Below the pieces are notes generated by a model. The model worked only from the letters and a program-made list of their open reading frames with translations. It did no database searches and was not told the DNA's origin. A stretch of 14,575 nt of DNA. It comes from Pseudomonadota bacterium. GTDB lineage: Bacteria > Pseudomonadota > Alphaproteobacteria > Acetobacterales > Acetobacteraceae. The DNA lies in contig JAJZVE010000039.1 of NCBI GenBank assembly GCA_021845835.1, positions 1 to 14,575 on the forward strand, given 5' to 3'. Numbering within the stretch: position 1 is the stretch's first letter; each line of letters opens with the position of its first letter. Positions 1 through 7,149 of this stretch are shown here, piece after piece. The translations under genes were made by a program, and so were the position numbers.

Positions 1-624
1 GCCCATGCCGAGCACCTTCGCCCCCGCCGCCTCCAGCAGCTTGCGCTGCAGCTCGGCGATCGAGGTGCCGTAGATCGAGTCCTCGTGCTCGATCCAGACC
101 GCAAGACCTTTCACGTCCCTGTTCAGGGCCGGGGCGATCAGGCCCTGCACCGTCTCGGCCGACGCCCGCGCGAACGCGCTCGCATCGGGCCCGGAGCGGA
201 TGAAATTCGGCAGGTCGCGCTGGGTCAGTTCCTGCGCGAGCGCGTTGGTGTCCCAGTACACCTTCTCGTGGCGCAGCGCCGCATCGCTCGCCGCGTTGGA
301 AACGGCGCTCAGATAGGTGCCGACGAACACGTCCACCTTGTCGGCGAGCTGCTCGACCGCCGAGATGCCCTGCTGCGGATTCGCGGCATCGCCGCGCAGC
401 AGCTCGATCTGCCGTCCGAGAACGCCACCGGCCGCGTTCGCCTTCTCGACCGCGAGTTCGTAGCCGTGGGTCACTTCGGTGCCATAAAGCGCCATCGCGC
501 CCGTATAGGGATTGATCGCGCCGATGCGCAGCGGCGCGGCGGCGCGCACCGCCTGCAGCGGCAGGGCCGCGCCAACCGCCCCGATCCCGGCAAGCCGCAG
601 CGCTTCGCGTCTGGACAGTTCCAT
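1..624 (-). CDS. LIV/HAAT-type ABC transporter substrate-binding protein, Tat signal (partial, 3' end missing)
   Basis: Periplasmic binding protein of the branched-chain amino acid/amide (type I fold) class; it would capture a small solute and hand it to a LivHMGF-type membrane complex. The frame is open from ATG 624-622 to the window edge, giving 208 residues of a protein that is normally about 390. A strong GGGAGG ribosome site lies just upstream. Residues 4-11 (SRREALRL) form a twin-arginine motif, followed by a small hydrophobic stretch and probable cleavage near VRA-A (about residue 28). The mature N-terminus (PLRIGAINPYTGAMALYG) is typical of the family, as are the following stretches ELAVEKANAAGGVLGR and VDVFVGTYLSAVSNAA. 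It is the last visible gene of the catabolic operon, 24 bases after the DUF35 gene. No permease genes accompany it here, so it may use the divergent LIV system or one beyond the edge. Ligand unknown. Confidence 0.9.
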   Translation of the reverse strand, partial: MELSRREALRLAGIGAVGAALPLQAVRAAAPLRIGAINPYTGAMALYGTEVTHGYELAVEKANAAGGVLGRQIELLRGDAANPQQGISAVEQLADKVDVFVGTYLSAVSNAASDAALRHEKVYWDTNALAQELTQRDLPNFIRSGPDASAFARASAETVQGLIAPALNRDVKGLAVWIEHEDSIYGTSIAELQRKLLEAAGAKVLGMG

Positions 625-648
625 GGTTTCCTCCCGTTGTTGCGGCCT

Positions 649-1062
649 TCAGCCGGCCGTGAAACGCGCGACGGCGACGCCGTGCTCCTGCTCGATGGCA
701 AGCGTCAGTGCCTGATCGATCCGCAGCGCCTCAGGGTCATCGACGCCGACGATGTTGCTGATCAGCCGGGGCCCCTCGTCCAGTTCAACCACGGCCACCG
801 TGTAGGGGATGCGATCGGCGAAGGCCGGATGGTACGCGACGTGATAGACGATCCAACTGATCAGCCTGCCGCGGCCGCTCGCCTGCTCCCAGGACCAGTC
901 GGGCGCGAGACAGCGCGGGCATTCGGTCCGCGGCGGCAGCCAGGCATTGCCGCAGTGCGCGCAGCGCTGGAACGTCAGCCGCCCCTGCGCCAGCGCCTGC
1001 CAGTAGGGCACGCTCGCCGCGTCCGGCCGCGGCACCGGGAAGTCCGCCGTCTCTGCGCTCAT
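649..1062 (-). CDS. DUF35 zinc-ribbon/OB-fold protein, partner of the thiolase-like enzyme
   Basis: A 137-residue protein with the two-part layout of the family. An N-terminal helix-rich segment (about 10-30, VPYWQALAQGRLTFQRC) leads into a rubredoxin-like zinc ribbon with Cys34, Cys37, Cys48 and Cys51. An OB-fold follows (about 62-130, GRGRLISWIVYH through IPYTVAVVEL). Such proteins are known as obligate partners of thiolase-superfamily enzymes, for example BbsA with BbsB in toluene degradation and the ChsH2 DUF35 domain with Ltp2. They bind CoA substrates or shape the active site rather than catalysing alone. The gene starts 10 bases after the thiolase-like gene, and that gene's TGA forms part of this gene's ribosome site (TGAGGG, 7 bases before ATG). 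All four zinc ligands are present. Its function is very probably tied to the gene just upstream; the reaction is not known. Confidence 0.9.
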   Translation of the reverse strand: MSAETADFPVPRPDAASVPYWQALAQGRLTFQRCAHCGNAWLPPRTECPRCLAPDWSWEQASGRGRLISWIVYHVAYHPAFADRIPYTVAVVELDEGPRLISNIVGVDDPEALRIDQALTLAIEQEHGVAVARFTAG

Positions 1063-1072
1063 CGTCCGGCCC

Positions 1073-2200
1073 TCACTGTTGGCCCAGGATCAGGGTGGCA
1101 TGCGTGTGCATGATGCCGCCCTGGTTGCTGACCACGCAGAATTGCGCGTTCGGAACCTGCAGGTTCGCCGTGCCGCGCATCTGCCGCACGCCTTCCAGGA
1201 CCAGTTGCAGTCCGGGCATGCCGGTCTCGGACAGCAGGCCGCCGGCGGTGTTGACCGGCAGTTCGCCACCGAACTCGATGCGCCCGCCCTCGACGAAGCG
1301 CCCGCCTTCGCCTTTGCCGCAGAAGCCGTAATCCTCCAGCGTCATCAGCACGGTGATGGTGAAGCAGTCGTAGATCTGCGCGACATCGACCTGCCGCGGC
1401 GCGATCCCCGCCATGGCGAACGCCGTCCTGGCCGAAACCGCCGCCGCGGTGGCGGTCAGGTCCGGACGCTGCGCAACCTCCCACGACGTCTGCCCCTGGC
1501 CGAAGCCCAGGATCGGCACCGGCCGCCTGACGCCGAGTTCTCTGGCGCGCCGGGCGCTCATCAGCACCACCGCGGCGCCGCCGTCGGAAACGAGGCAGCA
1601 GTCGTCCCGCCGCAGCGGTGCCGCGATCATGCGCGACTGCCGGTACTGTTCGAGCGTCAGCGGCTGACGCAACTGCGCGTTCGGATTCGCCGCACCGTGG
1701 CGGCGGCAGGCGACGGCAATGGCCCCGAGCTGGTCCGACGTGGTGCCGTACTGGCCCATGTGGCGGCGGGCGATCATGGCGTAGCCGGGCGGCACGCCGA
1801 ACCAGCCGTAGATCTCGTCGTGGCCCCAGGCCTTCTCGTAGGCCTGGCGTGTGCCGCTCTTCGGATTGTCGGCGAAGGTGACGACGGCGACTTCGCACTG
1901 GCCATGCTCGATCGCCATCGCGGCAAAGGAGATCATGGCGATGTTCGCCGCACCGCCCTGGTCCCACACGCCGCCGATGCGCGGCTGCATGCCCAGCGCC
2001 TCGGCGACGGTCTGCCCGTACATGAACTCGAAAGTGGAGGTCGGGAACTTGACGAACAGACCGTCCACCGCGTCCTTCCCGATGCCGGCGTCCTGCAGCG
2101 CCGCGCGCACCGCCTCGGCGTTCATCGAGGTCGGGCTGCGCCCCGGCAGGCGCCCGAACGCGGTATGGCCGATGCCCGCGATCACCACGTTGCCGCGCAT
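1073..2200 (-). CDS. Thiolase-superfamily protein lacking the nucleophilic Cys (SCP-x/Ltp2-like), possible retro-aldolase
   Basis: A 375-residue protein with a thiolase fold of the SCP-x/acetyl-CoA acetyltransferase-like branch. N-terminal half: VVIAGIGHTAFGR (5-17), VDGLFVKFPTS (45-55), WDQGGAANIAMISFAAMAIEHG (79-100). C-terminal half: YDCFT (277-281), NTAGG (317-321), QMRGTANLQVPNAQ (340-353) and NQGG (359-362). Where canonical thiolases carry the nucleophilic Cys, this protein has Gly/Ala (81-85), and the GHP histidine motif reads G-M-P (327-329). Classical thiolysis through an acyl-Cys intermediate is therefore unlikely, and a Claisen- or aldol-type cleavage supported by the DUF35 partner is more plausible. 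ATG 2200 was chosen because it overlaps the CoA-transferase stop by one base (TGATG) and begins the conserved sequence; the frame continues 62 codons upstream but only within that gene. The family assignment is firm; the reaction is inferred. Confidence 0.88.
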   Translation of the reverse strand: MRGNVVIAGIGHTAFGRLPGRSPTSMNAEAVRAALQDAGIGKDAVDGLFVKFPTSTFEFMYGQTVAEALGMQPRIGGVWDQGGAANIAMISFAAMAIEHGQCEVAVVTFADNPKSGTRQAYEKAWGHDEIYGWFGVPPGYAMIARRHMGQYGTTSDQLGAIAVACRRHGAANPNAQLRQPLTLEQYRQSRMIAAPLRRDDCCLVSDGGAAVVLMSARRARELGVRRPVPILGFGQGQTSWEVAQRPDLTATAAAVSARTAFAMAGIAPRQVDVAQIYDCFTITVLMTLEDYGFCGKGEGGRFVEGGRIEFGGELPVNTAGGLLSETGMPGLQLVLEGVRQMRGTANLQVPNAQFCVVSNQGGIMHTHATLILGQQ

Positions 2201-3402
2201 CAGATCACCCCGTCTTCTTCCAGCGCCGCGACTTCGCCCGGGCTGCGCCCCAGCCATTCGCCAAGGATCTCCGCGTTGTCGCGCCCCAGCTCGCCGCTCG
2301 GGGCGATCGGCAGCGGCGGCACGCCTTCGAACCGCAGCGGCGAGTTCGGCAGCACCACGCGGCCGTAGAGCGGATGCTCGATCCACTGCAGCGCGCCGCG
2401 CTCGTGCATGTGCGCGTCGTTGACCACGTCCACCAGGTCGCGCACCGGGGCGCAGGGCACGCGGTTGCGCATCAGCAGTTCGAACAGCTCCTGCCTGGCG
2501 AAGCGCCGCGTGAAATCACCGACCAGCGCGTCGATCTCGTCGATGTTCGCGACGCGCTCCTTCAGCGACCGGTAGCGCGGGTCGTCGGCCAGATCGTCGC
2601 GGCCCATGACCTTGATCAGCGACTTCCAGTGCGTCTCGCCGACGCAGATGATCGCGATATGGCCGTCGCTGGTCGGATAGACGTTGTACGGGGCCTCGGC
2701 CAGGCCGCCGTGACGGTTCCCGGTACGCGGCGGCGTGTCGCCGCCGGAGCCGTAGAACAGGCCGAGATTGGAACTGAGCGAGGCATAGACCGCCTCCTGC
2801 ATCGACACTTCCACCAGCCGGCCCACGCCGGTGCGTTCGCGTTCGTAGAGCGCCGTGACCAGCGCGCCGTACAGATGCACGCCGCCGAAGAAGTCGCACA
2901 GCGCAGGCCCGGCCTTGACCGGAGGCCGGTCGGCGAAGCCGGTCACGCTCATGACCCCGGCCATCGCCTGCACCGTCAGGTCCATCGCCGGGTAGTCCCG
3001 GTTCGGTCCGGACAAGCCATAGCCGGAGCCGGACGCATAGATCAGGCGCGGGTTGTGCTGGCGCAGCACGTCGTAGCCGAGACCGAGCCGCTCCATCGCT
3101 CCGGGCGCGAAATTCTCCACCAGCACGTCGCCGCGCCGCACCATGTCGATCAGCAGGGCGCGACCGCGCTCGTCCTTGAGGTTCAGGGTCACGCAGCTTT
3201 TGTTGGAGTTCAGCATGGCGAACGGCAGCGCCGCGCCGCCGACCACGCTGCGTCGGCGCAGGTGCTCGCCGCCCTTCGGTTCGATCTTGATGACGCGCGC
3301 ACCCGCCATTGCCATCAGGAAGGTGCAGTAGGGGCCGTTGTAGATCTGCCCCAGGTCGATGACGGTGATGCCCTGTAACGGGTAGGCGCGCGATTCCGGC
3401 AT
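2200..3402 (-). CDS. Family III CoA-transferase (CaiB/BaiF)
   Basis: Cytosolic 400-residue protein, the usual family length, transferring CoA from a donor acyl-CoA to a carboxylic acid. Visible landmarks: N-terminal LQGITVIDLGQIYNGPYCT (9-27), the CoA-binding VIKIEPKGGE (37-46), LNSNKSCVTLNLKDERGR (64-81), VLVENFAPGAMERLGLGY (93-110), MDLTVQAMAGVMSVTG (140-155) and ALCDFFGGVHLYGAL (167-181). Asp170 in this last motif sits where the acyl-aspartyl-anhydride nucleophile of formyl-CoA transferase and the catalytic Asp of alpha-methylacyl-CoA racemase lie, so the enzyme looks active. ATG 3402 follows the hydratase stop by two bases and has a GGGGA ribosome site; its TGA overlaps the thiolase-like ATG. 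It most likely activates the pathway acid without ATP. Unlike the two-subunit BbsEF system only one CoA-transferase gene is present, so a homodimer is expected. A racemase role is possible but less likely at this length. Confidence 0.93.
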   Translation of the reverse strand: MPESRAYPLQGITVIDLGQIYNGPYCTFLMAMAGARVIKIEPKGGEHLRRRSVVGGAALPFAMLNSNKSCVTLNLKDERGRALLIDMVRRGDVLVENFAPGAMERLGLGYDVLRQHNPRLIYASGSGYGLSGPNRDYPAMDLTVQAMAGVMSVTGFADRPPVKAGPALCDFFGGVHLYGALVTALYERERTGVGRLVEVSMQEAVYASLSSNLGLFYGSGGDTPPRTGNRHGGLAEAPYNVYPTSDGHIAIICVGETHWKSLIKVMGRDDLADDPRYRSLKERVANIDEIDALVGDFTRRFARQELFELLMRNRVPCAPVRDLVDVVNDAHMHERGALQWIEHPLYGRVVLPNSPLRFEGVPPLPIAPSGELGRDNAEILGEWLGRSPGEVAALEEDGVI

Positions 3403-3404
3403 GG

Positions 3405-4178
3405 TCACTTCCCCTGGAACCTGGGCGGCCGCTTCTCCGCGAAGGCCGCCGGACCCTCGCGGGCATCGTCGCTGAACTGCAACATGCGGTTGATCATCTG
3501 TTCGATCCGCAGGCCGGTGCCAAGATCGACGTCGCGGCTGCGCAACGCCAGTTCCTTGGTCGCCTGCACGGCGAGCGGGGCATTCGCCGCGATGCGCCGC
3601 GCATAGGCAAGCGCCGTCGCCATCACCTCGCCGGCCGCCACGACCCGGTTCACCAGCCCCCAATGCGCCGCGGTGGCAGCGTCGATCGCATCGCCGGTAA
3701 GCAGCATCTCCATCGCGATCGCGTGCGGCAACTGCCAGATCGCCCGCTGGGTGCCGCCGTTCCCGGCCACGACGCCGCGCTTCACCTCGGACAGGCCGAA
3801 CGTCGCATGTTCGGCCGCGACGCGGATGTCGGTGGCGAGCAGCAGCGTCATGCCGCCGCCGAGGCACAATCCGTTTACGGCGGCGATCACCGGCTTCCAC
3901 ACTTCGAGGCCGCGGTTCAGCAGCTGATCCCGCTGGGTCAGCCACATCTCGGGCAGCTCCGCCGGCCGGGTCAGGAAGCTTTTGATGTCGGCCCCGGCCG
4001 AAAATGCCCGGTCGCCGGCGCCGGTCACCACCGCGACGCGGATCGCCGGGTCGTCGCGCACGCGACACCATGCCGCCGACAGCGCCTTGTAGTGCTCGGC
4101 GTCCATCGCGTTCAGCCGCTCGGGCCGGTTGATCGTGATGCTGGCGATGCCTTCGGCGACCTCCACGTCAATCGTCAT
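3405..4178 (-). CDS. Enoyl-CoA hydratase/isomerase (crotonase family)
   Basis: A 257-residue crotonase, the standard size. Oxyanion-hole segments are AFSAGADIK (58-66) and GLCLGGGM (103-110). Both acid/base glutamates of true hydratases are in place: Glu131 in GLSEV and Glu157 in IAMEMLLTG, with NGGTQR (140-145) between them. It therefore probably adds water across the 2,3-double bond made by the neighbouring acyl-CoA dehydrogenase, giving a 3-hydroxyacyl-CoA. ATG 4178 lies one base after the dehydrogenase stop (TGACATG), with GGAG eight bases upstream inside the end of that gene; the open frame extends further upstream but only within the dehydrogenase gene. The C-terminus (AFAEKRPPRFQGK) is the common crotonase ending. 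The acyl chain it accepts cannot be told from sequence. Other crotonase-fold chemistries (isomerase, hydrolase) are possible but less likely with both glutamates present. Confidence 0.93.
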   Translation of the reverse strand: MTIDVEVAEGIASITINRPERLNAMDAEHYKALSAAWCRVRDDPAIRVAVVTGAGDRAFSAGADIKSFLTRPAELPEMWLTQRDQLLNRGLEVWKPVIAAVNGLCLGGGMTLLLATDIRVAAEHATFGLSEVKRGVVAGNGGTQRAIWQLPHAIAMEMLLTGDAIDAATAAHWGLVNRVVAAGEVMATALAYARRIAANAPLAVQATKELALRSRDVDLGTGLRIEQMINRMLQFSDDAREGPAAFAEKRPPRFQGK

Positions 4179-4179
4179 G

Positions 4180-5355
4180 TCAGCCGCTCCTTCGCTGCCC
4201 GCCGAGCAGATGGCGGGCGAGCACCATGCGGTGCACCTCCGACGGTCCTTCGCCGATCCGCTTGATGCGCAGTTCGCGGTACCAGCGTTCCAGCGGCATC
4301 TCCTGCGCCACCCCCATGCCGCCCAGGATCTGGATGCAGCGGTCCACCACCCGTCCCGCCGTCTCGGTGCCGAACACCTTGCAGGCCGATGCATCCACCT
4401 TGATGTCGTGGCCCGCGTCGCCCCGCGCCGCGGCCTGATGGACCAGCATGCGCGCGGCCCGCAGCTCGATCTCGGAATCGACGATCATCCACTGGATCGC
4501 CTGCCGGTCCGCCAGCTTCGCCCCGAACGTGGTCCGCTCGCGCGCCCATGCGATGGCGATCTCCAGCGCCGCCTGGGCGATGCCGATCGTGCCGGCGGCA
4601 TACGGCGGACGCTCGTGCACCAGCCAGGTCTCGGCCAGGGCAAAGCCCTGCCCTTCCTCGCCCAGCCGGTTCTCCACCGGGACTTCGTAGTTCTCGAAAT
4701 GCAGCTCGTACGGATAGTACGAGCGGATCACCGGAATCGGCCTGACCGTCAGACCCGGCCGGTCCTTGTCGATGATGAACGCGCTGATGCCGTCGCGTCC
4801 CTTGCCGGGGCCGGTGCGCGCGAACAGGATGCCCCATTTCGCCTGGCCGGCACCGGAGATCCAGATCTTGGTGCCGTTGACGATGTAGCGGTCGCCCTTG
4901 CGTTCGGCGCGGGTCGCGATCGCGCGGCCGGGGTCGGAACCGCCGCCGGCTTCGCTGATCGCGACGAAGGTCTTTTCCCCGGCCGCCGCGGTCGGAATGG
5001 CGTATTTTTCGATCTGTGCCCGCGTGCCGCGGTAGATGATGTTCGGCGGGTCGAAGCCGAACGCGCCGCAGGCCGGGATATAGGCGCCCATCCGGCACTT
5101 GGCCGCTTCCTCGGCCACCACGCACTGGCCGAGCAGGCTGAGCCCGGCTCCGCCGTAGTCGGCGGATGTCTGCACGTTCCACAGGCCGAGCGCGCGTGCC
5201 TTGGCCTGCAGTTCCTTCAACTGGTCCGCCGGCAGCGTGTAGGCGTCGTGCGAAAGCCGGTCTTCCAGCGGCTTCACTTCCTGCGCCATGAAGCGGCGCA
5301 CGGTGCCCTGGAGCATCTGCAGCTCTTCAGGAAGTTCCCAGCTACTCGCGTCCAT
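4180..5355 (-). CDS. Acyl-CoA dehydrogenase (FAD)
   Basis: A 391-residue flavoenzyme of the acyl-CoA dehydrogenase family, introducing a 2,3-double bond into an acyl-CoA and passing electrons to electron-transfer flavoprotein (no etf genes in view). In order: alpha-helical N-domain with LGLWNVQTSADYGGAGLS (56-73), beta-domain FAD motifs VAISEAGGGSDPG (131-143) and YIVNGTKIWISGAG (157-170), and C-terminal helices RERTTFGAKLADRQAIQWM (272-290) and QILGGMGVAQEMPLERWYR (342-360). Glu369 in RIGEGPSEVHR sits at the position of the catalytic base of medium-chain dehydrogenase. An in-frame TTG lies 15 bases further upstream, but ATG 5355 has a GAGGA site six bases away and is preferred. It follows hyuB after 30 bases and runs almost directly into the hydratase gene, so the two steps are probably coupled. 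Substrate unknown; the sequence resembles catabolic short/branched or aryl-acyl dehydrogenases more than long-chain ones (inference). Confidence 0.93.
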   Translation of the reverse strand: MDASSWELPEELQMLQGTVRRFMAQEVKPLEDRLSHDAYTLPADQLKELQAKARALGLWNVQTSADYGGAGLSLLGQCVVAEEAAKCRMGAYIPACGAFGFDPPNIIYRGTRAQIEKYAIPTAAAGEKTFVAISEAGGGSDPGRAIATRAERKGDRYIVNGTKIWISGAGQAKWGILFARTGPGKGRDGISAFIIDKDRPGLTVRPIPVIRSYYPYELHFENYEVPVENRLGEEGQGFALAETWLVHERPPYAAGTIGIAQAALEIAIAWARERTTFGAKLADRQAIQWMIVDSEIELRAARMLVHQAAARGDAGHDIKVDASACKVFGTETAGRVVDRCIQILGGMGVAQEMPLERWYRELRIKRIGEGPSEVHRMVLARHLLGGQRRSG

Positions 5356-5385
5356 CTGATGTCCTCGCAAGATATCCGCTGATGC

Positions 5386-7149
5386 TCAGTCGTGCCGCTC
5401 CGCCCGCAGCGCCGCCCGCCGCTGCTGCGTCCGTTCCGCATCGACGCGGTGGCGCGGGCGCCCGGCGCACTCGCCCACCTGGCGGATCACCGCGCCGTAG
5501 CTGGATTCCGCTGTCGCCGGGCTGATGTAGCCGAGATTTAGGTCGTTCTCGATGTCTTCCGGTTCGCGCAGGAGCGGGTCGCCGAAACCGCCGCCGCCGG
5601 GAGAGGCCAGGCGGATCGAATCGCCGGGCCGCAGCATCTGCTTTTCCTGCTTGCTGCGCAGTTCCGGCGCCCATTCGGCGTCGCCGGTGCGGAACGTGAC
5701 GCGGCTCGGCCACGCCGGTCCGCCGCCGGCGATGCCGAACGGGGCATGATCGACGCGATCGCCGAGCACCGAGACGATGCAGTCCGACGTCATCCGGATC
5801 GCGTACTCCGTGCCGCAGCCGCCGCGGTGCCAGCCCGGCCCTCCGGAGTCCTCGCGCATCCGGAAATACTCGAATTGCAGCGCGAAGCGATGTTCGGACA
5901 TCTCGATCGACATGAAGTTCGCCATCGATTGCGGCGAGGTGGCATTCACCAGGCCATCGGTCGCGCGCGTGGCGCCGTGGCCGCCGGGGTAGGGAAAGAC
6001 CGCGACGAAATACTTGCCCGTCCGCGGATGCATGCCGCTCACCGTGGTCACGCCGGTAGTGCCGAAGAACGCCGCCGGCACGCGGTCCGGGATCGCCTGC
6101 GCCAGCGCGCCGAACATCACGTCGATGACCTGCCCCACCACTTCCAGGTAGCCGCCGACCGCGGTCGGATATTGGGCGGACAGCAGGGTCCGTTCCGGCA
6201 CCGTGAAGCGCACCGGGCGGAAGGTGCCGCCGTTCACCGGCACGTCGGGGAAAATGTGTTTCAGCGCGACGTAGCAGGCAGAGAGCGTCGTGTTGCGGGA
6301 CATGTTGATCGGCCCGCGCGTCGCCGCCGCGGTGCCGGTGAAGTCCACATGCATCTCCTCCCCCGCCACCGTGATCGTGACGGCAAGCGCCACCTTCTCG
6401 TCGGTGATCCCGTCGTTGTCCAGCCAGTCGGTGAAGCGATACGTCCCATCCGGAATTTCGGAAATGTAGGACCGCATCTGGCGCTCGGAGCGGGCGATCA
6501 TCTCGTCCAGGCAGGCGGACAGGGCCGCCGTGCCGTATTTTCTCACCAGCGCGTCCAGCCCGCGCCGCCCCACGGTGAAGACGTTGCTCATCGCCGCGAG
6601 ATCGCCGCCGATCTGGTCGGGCAAACGGACGTTGGCGGTGAACATGCGCACCAGCGCGGTGTTCAGCTTGCCGCCCTCGTAGAGCTTCACGGGCGGGATG
6701 ATGATCCCTTCCTGGTGGATCTCCTGCGCCTTGGGGGCCCAGCCGCCGGGGACGTTGCCGCCGATGTCCATCCAGTGCCCGGTACTCGCCATGATGGCGA
6801 AAAGCTCGTCGCCGACGAAATACGGCGCGATCAACTGCACGTCCTGCAGATGGCTGCCGCCGACATACGGCTCGTTCAGCACCCATACGTCGCCGGGCCG
6901 GAAGCCGCCCTCTGCCGCGGCAAGCCGCAGCACGTTCTGGACGGTGAACTGCATGTAGGCCAGGAACACGGGCAGGCCGTAGCGCCCCTGCGCGATCGTC
7001 TCTCCCGTCTTCGGGTGGAATATGCCGTGCGCGCAATCGTTGGTTTCGGAAATGATCGGCGAAATGGCGGCGTGGATCAGGTGCAGGTCCATCTCGTCCG
7101 CGATCTGCTCCAGGCTGCCGCGGACCACGGCAAGGGTCACCGGATTCAT
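5386..7149 (-). CDS. hyuB: HyuB-type subunit (hydantoinase B/oxoprolinase/ketone carboxylase family)
   Basis: A 587-residue B subunit of the ATP-dependent amidohydrolase/carboxylase superfamily: N-methylhydantoinase, 5-oxoprolinase C-half, acetone and acetophenone carboxylase, caprolactamase. Recognisable blocks: PIISETNDCAHGIF (31-44), NEPYVGGSHLQDVQLIAPYF (92-111), STGHWMDIGGNVPGG (122-136), a central GPINMSRNTTLSA block, HRGGCGTEYAIRM, and a C-terminal glycine-rich SPGGGGFGDPLLREPE segment followed by a charged tail. In known members it forms a heteromer with HyuA, which supplies the ATP site, and converts the phosphorylated carbonyl intermediate. ATG 7149 has GGAGG seven bases upstream and overlaps the hyuA stop by one base. 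Presence beside CoA-dependent genes suggests it prepares the carboxylic acid that the CoA-transferase then activates. Ring hydrolysis and carboxylation cannot be told apart by sight. Confidence 0.9.
   Translation of the reverse strand: MNPVTLAVVRGSLEQIADEMDLHLIHAAISPIISETNDCAHGIFHPKTGETIAQGRYGLPVFLAYMQFTVQNVLRLAAAEGGFRPGDVWVLNEPYVGGSHLQDVQLIAPYFVGDELFAIMASTGHWMDIGGNVPGGWAPKAQEIHQEGIIIPPVKLYEGGKLNTALVRMFTANVRLPDQIGGDLAAMSNVFTVGRRGLDALVRKYGTAALSACLDEMIARSERQMRSYISEIPDGTYRFTDWLDNDGITDEKVALAVTITVAGEEMHVDFTGTAAATRGPINMSRNTTLSACYVALKHIFPDVPVNGGTFRPVRFTVPERTLLSAQYPTAVGGYLEVVGQVIDVMFGALAQAIPDRVPAAFFGTTGVTTVSGMHPRTGKYFVAVFPYPGGHGATRATDGLVNATSPQSMANFMSIEMSEHRFALQFEYFRMREDSGGPGWHRGGCGTEYAIRMTSDCIVSVLGDRVDHAPFGIAGGGPAWPSRVTFRTGDAEWAPELRSKQEKQMLRPGDSIRLASPGGGGFGDPLLREPEDIENDLNLGYISPATAESSYGAVIRQVGECAGRPRHRVDAERTQQRRAALRAERHD

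Noticed and set aside
1073..2386. Upstream-extended start for the thiolase-like gene
   Set aside because: The additional 62 codons are Arg/Ala-rich and lie wholly within the CoA-transferase gene; the family sequence begins at ATG 2200, in a TGATG overlap.
85..3378. Long open frames on the plus strand opposite the thiolase-like, CoA-transferase and DUF35 genes
   Set aside because: They are antisense shadows of clear minus-strand genes in GC-rich DNA: Arg/Ala/His-rich, without family motifs or ribosome sites.
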